Source: Chitinophagales bacterium (GTDB taxonomy: Bacteria > Bacteroidota > Bacteroidia > Chitinophagales > Chitinophagaceae). Taken from it: a stretch of 64,000 bases of DNA. Every line of letters starts with the position of its first letter. The stretch's first letter is position 1. Made by a program: the position numbers and the translations under genes. The notes beneath the pieces are model-generated. The model made no database searches. It was not told the DNA's origin and was given only the letters and a program-made list of their open reading frames with translations. The stretch is from contig JAFLBM010000021.1 in the NCBI GenBank assembly GCA_017303455.1, positions 1-64,000 on the forward strand, read 5' to 3'. Of this stretch, positions 51,574 to 61,800 are shown in pieces.

Positions 51574-51581
51574 TATATTTG
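51574..51581 (+). promoter_or_regulatory. -7 promoter box of the first MtfA gene
   Basis: TATATTTG matches the Bacteroidota -7 consensus exactly and ends 11 nt before the chosen ATG at 51593. This supports that start. No clear -33 TTG is visible at normal distance. Confidence 0.45.
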
Positions 51582-51592
51582 ATGTTTTACAT

Positions 51593-52372
51593 ATGGCAGG
51601 ACTGGTCAATAAAATAATCCGGAAACTTTTCAGTAAACGGAAACTTAAAAGCGAACCACTTGGGCAAGAAGAAGAAATACTCCTGCATACAATGATGGAG
51701 TATTCACGGATCATCAGCCAGTATATTCCTTATTTCAATACATTAAGCTCACCGGAGAAACAACGGTTCATTAAGCGGACCTGGTTTTTCCGGCGGAGCA
51801 AAATATTTCATTATATCGGGTTGGAAGAAAAGGAGGAGATAGCTGCACTGGTTAGTGCGGCGGCGGTACAACTAACATTCGGGCTTCGACGGTATAAGCT
51901 TAGTTATTTCAAACATATTTATATCATGCCGGATGCCTACCAGTTTGAAAAACCCGGCGATTTGTATATCGGCCATGTATCACCCAAAGGCATTTATCTT
52001 TCCTGGAAACATTTTTTACAGGGGTATGAAAATGCGGCGGATAATGTGAATGTGGCTATACATGAAATGGCGCATGCACTGGAGTATAATAATTTTATCA
52101 ATCATGCGGATGCCGACCCGAAATTCCGGGTGGATTTCCAGTTGTTTCCTGTAGTGTATGGACCGGCACTGGCCCATATGATAACCACAAAGCGCAGTTA
52201 CCTCCGGTCTTATGCCTATACCAATATCCGGGAGTTCTGGGCCGTGAGTGTGGAAACTTTTTTTGAGAATCCTGCAGCACTGAAAACTACGATGCCCAAA
52301 CTCTACTACGTTATTTGCGAAATACTTAAGCAGGATCCACTTGCCCTGCATCGTAATACTACGATTGTATAA
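51593..52372 (+). CDS. mtfA: MtfA-type zinc metallopeptidase
   Basis: The 259-residue product of the ATG at 51593 has the M90/MtfA signature. 'NVAIHEMAHALEYNNF' gives the zinc-binding HExxH, and 'REFWAVSVETFFENP' carries the downstream Glu ligand. 'YIGHVSPKGIYLSWKHFLQGY' precedes the motif as in the family. In Escherichia coli MtfA cleaves peptides and controls glucose uptake through Mlc; no Mlc is seen here. A longer frame from 51479 would overlap the divergent aspS start and is less likely. A tandem paralogue follows at 52445. Confidence 0.9.
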   Translation: MAGLVNKIIRKLFSKRKLKSEPLGQEEEILLHTMMEYSRIISQYIPYFNTLSSPEKQRFIKRTWFFRRSKIFHYIGLEEKEEIAALVSAAAVQLTFGLRRYKLSYFKHIYIMPDAYQFEKPGDLYIGHVSPKGIYLSWKHFLQGYENAADNVNVAIHEMAHALEYNNFINHADADPKFRVDFQLFPVVYGPALAHMITTKRSYLRSYAYTNIREFWAVSVETFFENPAALKTTMPKLYYVICEILKQDPLALHRNTTIV

Positions 52373-52444
52373 TTAGCATTTTGCCATGCAGCAGGCTTGC
52401 ATATTGAGATGTCATTGTCTATATTGGAGGACGAACCGTACTTT

Positions 52445-53227
52445 ATGCAATCCTTTCTCAGAAAACTGAATGGCATCTTTGCCCGTGGGCCTGTTGGAAA
52501 TACTTCCACTACACCTGGCGACATTGCGTTGTCAGATGATGAGTTTAATAACTATTCTTTTGTCATCGGAAGCCTGTTTACTTATTTCAATGATCTCCCC
52601 CAGGAGCAAAAAAAGCGTTTCATAAACCGTGTTCATCATTTTAAAGCAGGAAAAAAATTTCACTTTATCGGGTTAGAGAAAACGGAAGATGCAGCCACCC
52701 TGGTTAGTTCCTCTGCTATACAGGTAACTTTTGGGTTGGATAATTACCTGCTCGATCATTTTAAAGATATCTATATACTGGCCGATGCATATAATATGGA
52801 AAATGACGATGAGTTATACATCGGCCATGTGGCACCGGAAGGAATCTATCTTTCCTGGAAGCATTTTTTATATGGCTATTCGCAGAAGAATGATAATATC
52901 AATGTAGCGGTGCATGAAATGTCGCATGCCTTGTTATACAACAACTTTTTTGCCCAGTATGGAATGGATTCGCATTTCCGGCTGAATTACGAAAAATTTT
53001 CCAAAAGCACCGGGCCCATACTGGCCGACGTCATCACTAACCGCCAGAGTTATTTGCGCAGTTATGCATTCAGCAACCTGCATGAATTCTGGGCGGTGAG
53101 TGCAGAAGCTTTTTTTGAAAACCCGAAAGGATTAAAAGATAATATGCCCGACCTCTATGAATCATTGTGCCGGGTATTGAACCAGGACCCTATGACAGCC
53201 GCTAAAATTCTAAAATCCCAAACATGA
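52445..53227 (+). CDS. mtfA: MtfA-type zinc metallopeptidase, tandem paralogue
   Basis: The frame also has starts at 52397 (TTG) and 52409 (ATG); I chose 52445 because its N-terminus ('MQSFLRKLNGIFAR') aligns with that of the first copy. The 260 residues repeat the layout: 'LVSSSAIQVTFGLDNYLLDHFKDIYI', 'YIGHVAPEGIYLSWKHFLYGY', 'VAVHEMSHALLYNNFF' (HExxH), 'LHEFWAVSAEAFFENPKG'. The zinc motif is intact in both copies. They are about half identical by eye, so the duplication is old and both are probably functional. The gap between them is 72 bp. Confidence 0.88.
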   Translation: MQSFLRKLNGIFARGPVGNTSTTPGDIALSDDEFNNYSFVIGSLFTYFNDLPQEQKKRFINRVHHFKAGKKFHFIGLEKTEDAATLVSSSAIQVTFGLDNYLLDHFKDIYILADAYNMENDDELYIGHVAPEGIYLSWKHFLYGYSQKNDNINVAVHEMSHALLYNNFFAQYGMDSHFRLNYEKFSKSTGPILADVITNRQSYLRSYAFSNLHEFWAVSAEAFFENPKGLKDNMPDLYESLCRVLNQDPMTAAKILKSQT

Positions 53228-53277
53228 TTACTTTGACTGTTATTTACCTCTACCGCCGTTACTTTATGAAAAAGAAA

Positions 53278-53303
53278 AAAGACCTTGTTCTTACATAGTC
53301 TTT
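53278..53303 (-). terminator. Possible weak terminator after the 53.3-53.7 kb gene
   Basis: A 6-bp stem (AAAGAC with GTCTTT) overlaps the stop codon region and is followed on the minus strand by TTTCTTTTTC. The loop is 14 nt, so confidence is low. Confidence 0.38.
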
Positions 53304-53701
53304 AGTTTTTTCTCCCTGATCTCGACAGGTCGTTGCACTGCATAGTAGTACAACAGGAAGAGGCTGCCTGCAATAAAGGGTAGCAGCGCTAAATGTTTGC
53401 CGGTAAATTCATTCCATACGATCATCGTATCAAAACCGAAAAATTCACTGATCATCCAGTAAGAGTTGGCACTGATCCATAAAGCCACAGCCAGGTTATG
53501 GGCTAATTCCGATTTGATATGCCGGGTACGCCAGGCAATGATAATTGCAATCGTTAAGGTGGGGATCACCATGGCAATACCCAATACTTTCCAGATCATA
53601 CACCAGCTGATATCTTTTACCAGCCAGAAAACAATATGCATATTTTCCATCCGCCGGTACCGGGCCGGAATACTGTATGCTGATTCAGTTGTTGCAGCCA
53701 T
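53291..53701 (-). CDS. Small membrane protein of unknown function
   Basis: The 136-residue protein has three or four hydrophobic segments ('CMIWKVLGIAMVIPTLTIAIIIAW', 'LAVALWISANSYWMISEFFG', 'LALLPFIAGSLFLLYYY') and a basic C-terminus. I do not recognise the family. It is transcribed after the FAD oxidoreductase with a gap of 11 bp, so co-expression is likely. Confidence 0.75.
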   Translation of the reverse strand: MAATTESAYSIPARYRRMENMHIVFWLVKDISWCMIWKVLGIAMVIPTLTIAIIIAWRTRHIKSELAHNLAVALWISANSYWMISEFFGFDTMIVWNEFTGKHLALLPFIAGSLFLLYYYAVQRPVEIREKKLKTM

Positions 53702-53712
53702 AACTGGTAAAT

Positions 53713-54774
53713 TTAATTACGGGTAAGTATTTTTTGAAAACGATTGATACCTGCTTCGGGATCTATTTCCAGGTTATATATAATGTGATCGGCAAACTGT
53801 TTGGCGAAATAAGGGGCCAGTGAACAGCCCTTGGTGCCCATGCCATTGAAGATGCCAATGTTTTTATGCAGGGGATGGAAACCAACAAAAGGCCTTCGTT
53901 CAAGGGTGGCCGGGCGGATGCCGCAACGGTGCTCAACAATACGGAAAGGGATCTTTAACCATTCTTTTAAAACGGCTTCTGTGTTTTTCCTGAAGGCAGG
54001 TGTCGGTTCTGCATTGTCAAAATCCCAGTGATATACGGAACCAATCCAGAACATATCTTTTTCCGCCAGCGGGGCCAGCGTCATTGATTTTTTATAAATA
54101 TGCTGTTGCGGTAAACCGGCAATTTCCACCACCAGCGCCTCGCCTTTGTTTGGAGCAAAAGGAAGTTGTTTAAAAAAATGATTACCGGAATGCCCTGCGC
54201 CATCACAAAAAATGATCTTACCGGCCACGATATCTTTATACCTGATTTTATCATTGCCGGTATCCAGCAACGATAAATCGAATTCTTCTTCTCTTAGCTG
54301 CCCATTTTGTTGCAGGTGTTTTCTCCAGGCCGGGATCAGGATTTCCAAATGGGCTGTGTAGCCGGGGCGTATCTCGCCGCAACCAAATTCATAATTGAAG
54401 TATGAATTGAAATGATTTTGTTCGGGGAATGAATGCAGGTATTCAGCGTTTTCTTCAATTCGTTTCAAAAAAGATTCCCGCATGAACGGGTTGGGAAAAA
54501 AATCAATGATATTCTTTTGGGAAATGGCTGTTATCCCCAGTTGATGCCCGATTTCATTGTAGGCTTGCCAGGCAAACGGAAACAATTCTTCCGCTTTCCA
54601 GACAGTTACGATCCTTCTGCCGGTGACCGGGTTAATGATTCCCGCAGCTACTCTTGATGGCGCATTTACAAAACCGTTATCAATGACAACAAAAGATGTA
54701 TTTTCCTTTTGTAAGTAATAGCTGAGAAAAGTTCCGGAAATGCCCTGGCCGATAATGAGTATGTCCACCTGCAT
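53713..54774 (-). CDS. FAD-dependent oxidoreductase (DAO family)
   Basis: A 353-residue flavoprotein with the dinucleotide motif 'ILIIGQGISGTFLSYYL' at the N-terminus, 'FVNAPSRVAAGIINPVTGRR' and a C-terminal 'FNGMGTKGCSLAPYFAKQF' that binds the flavin. The overall pattern is that of D-amino-acid-oxidase-like enzymes; the C-terminal loop is similar to the one in the FAD domain of MnmC. The substrate is unknown. The gene is followed after 11 bp by a membrane protein gene. Confidence 0.88.
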   Translation of the reverse strand: MQVDILIIGQGISGTFLSYYLQKENTSFVVIDNGFVNAPSRVAAGIINPVTGRRIVTVWKAEELFPFAWQAYNEIGHQLGITAISQKNIIDFFPNPFMRESFLKRIEENAEYLHSFPEQNHFNSYFNYEFGCGEIRPGYTAHLEILIPAWRKHLQQNGQLREEEFDLSLLDTGNDKIRYKDIVAGKIIFCDGAGHSGNHFFKQLPFAPNKGEALVVEIAGLPQQHIYKKSMTLAPLAEKDMFWIGSVYHWDFDNAEPTPAFRKNTEAVLKEWLKIPFRIVEHRCGIRPATLERRPFVGFHPLHKNIGIFNGMGTKGCSLAPYFAKQFADHIIYNLEIDPEAGINRFQKILTRN

Positions 54775-54797
54775 ACTGCAAAAATAGGAGAGTGGGT

Positions 54798-55454
54798 TTA
54801 TTTACTCTTTACTAATGCAAAACTCTTGTCAGCACTCACTAATTTCTTTCTGCCGGCAGTAAGAGTGATATTGCTGAGATAGCCGGGTCGTAAAGGTTCA
54901 TAGAGGGTGATGCGGTGTGTATTGTTTTGTTGATGGTCCTGCGGGGTGGTGCCCGGCCATTTTACAGGAGCATAGCCATAAAAATGAAATTCCATGGTAT
55001 CCTTCGGGTTAAAGTCTTCGATGAAAAAAGAGATACTGTTGCCACGGTGAAATTTTATTTTCGCCGGTAAGAATTTGATAAACCGGATCGGTACAGGATC
55101 ACCATAGCTGTCCCAGAAACTAAAGGAAGTGATGGATGTGTTGTATTGTACTGAATCTGCAATTGTAGCATGGCTCCCGGTTGCAGCCGGAAAACTATTT
55201 AATAGCAGCAACCCATTTTTAGTCAACTGCCAGTGACCCGCTGTTTGAAAATTCATTTCGGTGGAATCAGGGAAAAAAGCCGGGCCGGGTTGTGCAAAAT
55301 TTTTAGTGAAAGAGAATGTGTTGTCTTTATGCAGGAGAAGTTTTGTTTTTGGTACCTCTTTTAACCTGTAGGTACCCGTGATATTGTTTTCAGTGACCTT
55401 GCAGGACACTGTCAGAAAAAACAACAGAAAGGTCAGAATGGTTTTAAGGCTCAT
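54798..55454 (-). CDS. Lipoprotein of unknown function
   Basis: The 218-residue protein has a lipoprotein signal ('LTFLLFFLTVSC', Cys18) and then a beta-rich region: 'ITGTYRLKEVPKTKLLLHKDNTFSF', 'TAGHWQLTKNGLLLLNS'. That segment resembles the copper-resistance-NlpE-like or lipocalin-type 'GTY...L...DxTF' motif, but the match is too short for a name. It probably faces the periplasm. It is divided from the GIY-YIG gene by a short palindromic repeat. Confidence 0.78.
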   Translation of the reverse strand: MSLKTILTFLLFFLTVSCKVTENNITGTYRLKEVPKTKLLLHKDNTFSFTKNFAQPGPAFFPDSTEMNFQTAGHWQLTKNGLLLLNSFPAATGSHATIADSVQYNTSITSFSFWDSYGDPVPIRFIKFLPAKIKFHRGNSISFFIEDFNPKDTMEFHFYGYAPVKWPGTTPQDHQQNNTHRITLYEPLRPGYLSNITLTAGRKKLVSADKSFALVKSK

Positions 55455-55475
55455 AAAAAAGTAGCCCGAAGATAC

Positions 55476-55499
55476 AACCCTGAGCTTGTCGAAGGGGTT
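55476..55499. repeat. TTCGnCAnGCTCAG-type palindrome
   Basis: AACCC and GGGTT arms enclose a CTGAGCTTGTCGAA core. It lies directly at the 3' end of the GIY-YIG gene, overlapping its stop codon by two bases. Two variants of the same core occur at 55795-55817 and 61829-61851. Confidence 0.75.
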
Positions 55500-55779
55500 A
55501 TTTTTTAGACCCGGCTAATCTTTTAAGTTCCTCCATATCATTTTTTATTAAAGCCTCTTTTTTCTTTCTTGACCACCCCTTTATTTGTTTTTCCAGTGCT
55601 GTAGCCTCTTCCAATGTTTCAATTATAGTGCACCAGAGTAATTTAACTGGCCTTCTCTTGAAAGTATAACAATCAGGGTAAAAACCACTTTGATGTTCCC
55701 AAATCCTTTTGTCCAGGTCGTTTGTTAATCCAGTATAATAGCTTTCATCACTACATGCCAAGATATAAACTGCATACAT
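55498..55779 (-). CDS. GIY-YIG nuclease-superfamily protein
   Basis: The 93-residue single-domain protein has 'AVYILACSDESYYTGLTNDLDKRIWEH' (GIY-YIG core with Arg), 'RRPVKLLWCTIIETLEEATALEKQIKGW' with the conserved Glu, and a basic C-terminus. Such stand-alone proteins are common in Bacteroidota; a nuclease role in DNA repair is assumed but not known. It is flanked by two copies of the same palindrome family. Confidence 0.93.
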   Translation of the reverse strand: MYAVYILACSDESYYTGLTNDLDKRIWEHQSGFYPDCYTFKRRPVKLLWCTIIETLEEATALEKQIKGWSRKKKEALIKNDMEELKRLAGSKK

Positions 55780-55794
55780 AGGTTGTCTGTTTGT

Positions 55795-55817
55795 CGCCCT
55801 TCGTCAGGCTCAGGGCG
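55795..55817. repeat. TTCGnCAnGCTCAG-type palindrome after the macroglobulin gene
   Basis: Arms CGCCCT and AGGGCG enclose TCGTCAGGCTC. It starts 1 bp past the stop of the macroglobulin gene and could serve as a transcript-end hairpin, but no T run follows on the minus strand. Confidence 0.75.
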
Positions 55818-55818
55818 T

Positions 55819-58800
55819 TTACTCCACATTAATCCGGATACCTTCCGAATGAGAAGTGAACTCCGGCGCATACATACATTGTATCGTGGTAATTCCGTTG
55901 CTGAAATTACCCGCATGGGTCACGAACAGGGGATATTCAAATACATAGGTTCCTTTCCGCAGGTAGCTGAAAAAGAAATTCGTACTTGCATCTTTGGTGG
56001 TTTCGTAGTAGCCAAGTCCGCCCTGCCATTTGTAACTGCTTAATACATTCACGGGTTCCAGTGCTGAGGCTCTCATGTCTTTCATGTGCACATATTCCAT
56101 GTCCCGGTCCACTCTCAGTTCCACTCTTACTTTAATCTTATCACCTACCTTCAGTACATCACCATCATTGACAGGTGTGAGTACCGGGCCACGGTCCGTA
56201 TTGGTTTCAATGAATAATTTCTTATCCAGTTTCAGCGGCGTTGATGCCGAAGTGATCTTATCCAGGTCCTCGAAATATTGCCAGTAAATACCACCCCAGG
56301 ATACAGGGTTAACTGGTTGATTGGTTAATGGGGTGGATGGGTTGGTTACGGTTACGGCTATTGTACCCATTTGCGGCATAACATTTTTTCCATCTACCAG
56401 TTTTTTGAAATAACCGGTTCCGGCTTCCTGTTTATTGTCGGTTGATTTGACAGTGAGGTTTCCCAGCTTTACTTCTACTAGTGGTTCATTGGTCAGCCAT
56501 TCGGTGCCTTGTAACAGTAATGCATAACAAGCCTCGGCTGTTGCTTTGGTTGTTTTCCAGTTATTGGTTTGTTTGTTTTTCAATAACCAGGTACGCAGAT
56601 CATCCACGGTTACCTGGTCTTTACCGGCTTCCTGGAAAACCTCGATCAGCAGGGCCTGGGTTTCTATCGGGGCCTGGTACCAGAACCAGCCACCGGTGCT
56701 TTGCTCTTTCCAGTACATACCCAGTTCTTCATTGTTTATGGCTGTTTCTTTCAACGATTTCAATATAGCAGCCGGAGTTTTCAGGTCATTGGTTCTGAAC
56801 AGCGTCAAAGCCGTCATGCCCTGCATGTACTTGCTTTGAGTGGTCCATGTTTGTTGTGCTCTTGTCCTGAAATAAGTATAAGCTGTCATTGATTTTTTAT
56901 CAATCGCATATTCCGGGAAGAAGCTCCGCATATACAGGTACTGGATCGTGGTATAATCAGGCCTGTATTTCTTCAGGTCAGTTTTATACTTTATTAAATT
57001 ATCATAATCCTCTTTGATCTTCCTGTCAAGATAGGGGATTGCTGTTTTTAAAATCGCATTCAGCTTGTCATCCTGCCCTTTGGCAAAGGCTTTCAGTTTT
57101 TTCAGGTGACCGATACCTGTTACAATGTACTGGGTCATGTACCGGTCATCAGGACCACCGCTGAACCAGACAAAACCGCCATTGGAGCTTTGTAGTTGTT
57201 TCAGTTTGTCATACGAACTGCTGAGCTGCTCACTCATTTTGATCATATCAAACAGCAAAGCGATATTCTTCTTCTGTTCATTTTCATTCTTTGCCTGCAA
57301 CACCCAGGGTGTTTCTTCCAGCAAGACCGCTTTCAGCTCCTGGTTCTTTTGCAGGTTGCTCATCAAAGCCCCCTCCAAACCTCCCCCTTCAGGGGAGGCT
57401 TTCGTCCATTCATTAAAGACCGATTTTATTTTGGGAGAAGAATTAGCAACCATAGCAGCTAAAGTGTTTGCATAGTACCTGTTCCAGGTTTGTTCGGCAC
57501 AATCATAAGGATATTCCATCAGGTAGGGCAGTGCCTGCACGGCATACCAGGCCGGGTTGGACGTGTATTCCAGTGTCAGCGAATAATGCTGCAGGGTTTC
57601 ACTGTTGCCGCTGTTGAGTAATTTATCAAAACTGAAATTTTTTGTGCCGCTGCCTCTCATGGGTAAAGGCATTGTTTCTGTTACCAGCATCCGGTTGGTC
57701 AGTACGGGCATTGCATTCTCTTCGCCATCAGCCCACCCCGGCCCTCCCGCAGGGAGGGAGTTAGCTTTCGCTACGATTCGCCATACTAATGCTTTGTCAA
57801 ACAAATAAGGAACATCAATCGGGAATTTCACCACTTCACTTTGCCCGGCAGCCACGGTGAAATACTGATTGGGAAATGCATTCCTGAACCAGCCATCGAC
57901 AGACTGATTGGTGCTGGCATCAAACAACTGCAGTTCGGCCTGGCCGGTCAGTTCCTTATCCGTCAGGTTAACGATCTTGGTACTGAACTCCAACTTATCT
58001 CCTTCCCGCAGGAAACGGGGTGCATTGGGCTGCACCATCAGTTCTTTTTGGGTAACGATCTCTTTGGTACTGTAGCCAAATGCTGCCTCCTTTGTATGTG
58101 CCAGTACCTGGAATTTCCATTTGGTCAGTGCTTCGGGCAGGGTAAAAGAAAACTCAATAGTACCACTGCTGTCAGTCCTTAATTCAGGGAAGAAGAAAGC
58201 TGTTTCGTTGAAGTTTTTGCGGATCTTGACTTCGGAAGATTGTTGAGACGAGTTATTTTTATTCTCATTATCTAAAGCATCTTGTATGCCATCACCATCA
58301 CTAACCTTTAAAAACCCGGTGTTTTTATAGTTATTCCCCCTGAAAAAAGCGACATCATTTGCATCTGTTTCTCCACTGGCATTTCCTATAGTTACCATTT
58401 TCAATGCCGGGGCTGCAAAATACATTTCCTCACCTCTTTTTCTCTTCATAGTACCATAGCCAACCGCTATAACATCGTTGTAAGTATTAGTGAATAACAA
58501 GTCATAGTTTTTAGTGAAATCTTTATACTCCGGCCCCACAGCATATTTCTCTGTTGCTTCTATTTTCAAAAAATTCTGGCTGCCATTCCATCGCTGGTTG
58601 TTATAGTATATCGGCCATACAGAAGGTTTGGTCCAGCGATGCGGGTAAAACTGGTCCAAAGAAGCATCATACATACCTGCCAGCATTTCAGCCGCCACCT
58701 GCTCTTTTTTATAGCCGCTGATTTTCACTTTCCATTTCTCTTCACTGCCGGGTAAGGTTTTATCCCTGAAACTGGCATATTCAATAGACAGGTCTTTATT

Positions 58801-61800
58801 CGTCCAGGGCACATTGATTGTTTGGTTATACTGGTAAAAACGGTTGTGCTTTACAAATAGCCAACCCACACCATACCCACCCCGGTCAGCTTCGGTAGCA
58901 GAGAAGGGAAAGGATTTCTTTTCATTATTTAACGTAACGTAACTGTATTCTCCCGACTCCCGACTCCCGGCTCCTGACTTTTTATCCAGCTGATGCACGA
59001 CAAAGAGATTATCGGCTGAAGTTCCCAACTGAACTGCCGTTGTTTCTCCCGGTTCAATAGCTTTGGCGGCCTGGCTCCAGAGGTATTGCGGCTGGTTCAG
59101 CTGGTTCGATCTTTCATCAAACAGTTCGATATATTGAATATCTTTTACTGCTTCCCCGTTTTTATCTGTTGTTGAAATTTCTATCATATAAAAACCTGCA
59201 GCCCATTGTCCATTGTCCATTTTCCATTTTCCATTCTCCTTCACCGAATCTGTCTTACTAAAAACCTCTGCTCCTTTCTCCCAGCTTTTATAATCGCTTT
59301 CATTGTCATATTCGTCATACGGGAATGCCTTTATATACTCTTCCTTGCTCATTACGAACTGGTCGGGTCGTTCCCAGAAACGGTCACGGATCAGCCTTTT
59401 TTCTTCTTTCAGTTTTGTGATCGTTACCGTGATCTTTGCCGGTTCAAATTCACCGTTCATATTCTCTGTACGGATATTCAGTGATTTCAAACTGTCAGCC
59501 GGCAGGGAAGCAGGTATATTGCTAACCAGCATCAGTGCTTTATAGCTTACCGATACTGATTGTTCCCCGCTTCTGGTTTCCCCGTTGATATCTGTTACAT
59601 CGGCATAGACCGTATAATCAAATACCGGTTCAAACTTTTTATCGAGTGCCAGGTCTGGTATGGCCGTAAAGGCAACGATAAATTTTCCATCCTTATCTGT
59701 TTTTATTTCTCCATGTGCAATTTCCATTTGCTGCACCGGTGGCTGCCACCAGCGGCGGGACAGCCAGGGGTATAAGAAACGGGGCTCCCTCACCACACTG
59801 TATTTTACAATGGCCCCGTCAATATTATTACCGGCATAGGCTTTGGCAACACCTGTCACTTTGATCGTATCATTGACCTTATATGTTCCTTTGATGGGTT
59901 CGTATTCTACGAAGAATTTGGGACGTTTGTATTCTTCCACTTTAAAGCTAACGGTACCGCCATCTTTTTTGGTATAAATGCTGAACTGGCCGTTGAGTCC
60001 ACTAACAGGTAACCGGAACTTGCCATTGAAGGAACCAAATTCATTGGTCTTTACTTTAATGCTGTCAATGTCTTTGTAATTGGCATCCCGAAGTATCACG
60101 GTTGTTTCATAATCCTGCTTCACGGCATTCGTTTTGGCTGCTGTATTCATTCCCAGTACAATTCCTTTGAAATAGACTGTCTGCCCGGGACGATAGATGC
60201 TTCTGTCGGCAAACAAATAAACGAGAGTGACCGTTTTTGGTTCAACACTATTCTGCCTGTTGTAATAGTAATCATATTGGAGGTCATTCATGAACAGCCG
60301 TTCCCCGTTATGTGTGATATCAAAATAAAAGGAGACGTTTTCATAACGTTTATTTTCTTCTGTCACTTTTTTATCTAACCTGAAAAAACCATTGGCATCT
60401 GCCTGGTACAGTTTCCCTTTTACTTTCACATTCTTTGATTGCTGGTAATCATATTTCTGTTCCCATACCTGTATAGCAGCTTTTGCCAGCGGCTGACCAT
60501 TTTCACGGTTCAGTACAAAATAATCGTTGCTGTTATTGACATAACTGATCGTGGAGACATAAAAGAGCCGGGCACCGAGTATGGTCTTTTCATTGTTGAA
60601 ATCTTTATCTGAACCGGCGACCAATACATATTCGCCTGCAGGCAGTGCATCCACTTTTATTTCCACACTATGATCCTGCAGGTCGTTGGTGATGGGTAAT
60701 GCCTGCTGCCAGTTTCTTTCCGCTTTGGCTGCAAGGATGGACGACCAGTATTTATCGCCATACTGATCTGCCAGTTCTTTCTTCAGGTTTTCATCGGCCT
60801 TGATCAGCCGCAGGTAAACCGTATTCAGGTTCCTGTAATTAACCAATGCCCTGAACGGCAGGTTGGGCACATTTACTTTTTCAATACTGAACTGAAGTGA
60901 TTTGCTGTTGATCGTATTCAACAAATTATAACAATTGGTCTTTCCTTCAGAAGAATCCTTTAGCTGCAATACTTCTTCACAGATCTCTTTGGCTTTTACC
61001 CTTGCAAAACGATGCGTGGTATCCCCGAACGGTTTATAGCTTTCTGCTTTTTCATTATAGTATTGTGCCAGCAGGTACCAGGCCTGTGCTGCTGCCGGGC
61101 TCTTGCCATATTGGTTGGCAATATGATTAATGGCCCTGAAATACAAATTGTCTTTATCGGGATGCGTGGATTTTTCTTTTACAAAATGGATCCGCTGAAT
61201 ATCTGCATCCAGTAAAGCATCGTGTTTGGCATCATTCAAATGAAAAGCGATCAATTTCTGGTAAATGAGTAAGGCTTTATGCTGGAGTGACAGCGAATCT
61301 TTGGTTGGAAATTTCCGGTGAATGAAACCGGCAGCCGGATCAAAGGCCGAAGCCTGGTCAATTTCAAACGCATAAGCTGGTTTTTGAATATCCCGTTCAT
61401 CGTTTTCGAAATAATCAATAGCACGATGTGCCAGCAGGTCGTACAGGGTTGGACGCAGGTGACGGACATTGCCTTTTATGATGATCGCATCAAATGGTTC
61501 CAGTTTGGTTTGCTGTAATAGTCTTTCATTACTGATGGATTGCAAATAGAGCTCACTTGTTTTTTTATGAAAATCTTCAGCATCCCAGGTGGCGATGTCT
61601 TCTTTTTTGAAACTGCTGGTTTTGGTGCGGTCGTATAATTGCCAGCGGTGGTTTTCAAAATAAGTTTGATACTGTTCTGCCAGCAGGCTTTTTAATATCG
61701 AAGAGGCTGGCTCTTTTGCGGCAGGTATTTCTTTCTCTATTTCTTTTATGGAAAGGATCTCGTTGTTTTCCCGGGTTTCTGCCTGCAGGCCGGTCATATA

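Noticed and set aside
55476..55499. Plus-strand intrinsic terminator (hairpin followed by ATTTTTT)
   Set aside because: Both flanking genes run on the minus strand, so the T run has no transcript to terminate. The core matches a dispersed palindrome family instead.
58951..59237. Possible CRISPR-like repeats
   Set aside because: The units are 7 nt, directly tandem without spacers, and lie inside an open reading frame. No cas gene is present.
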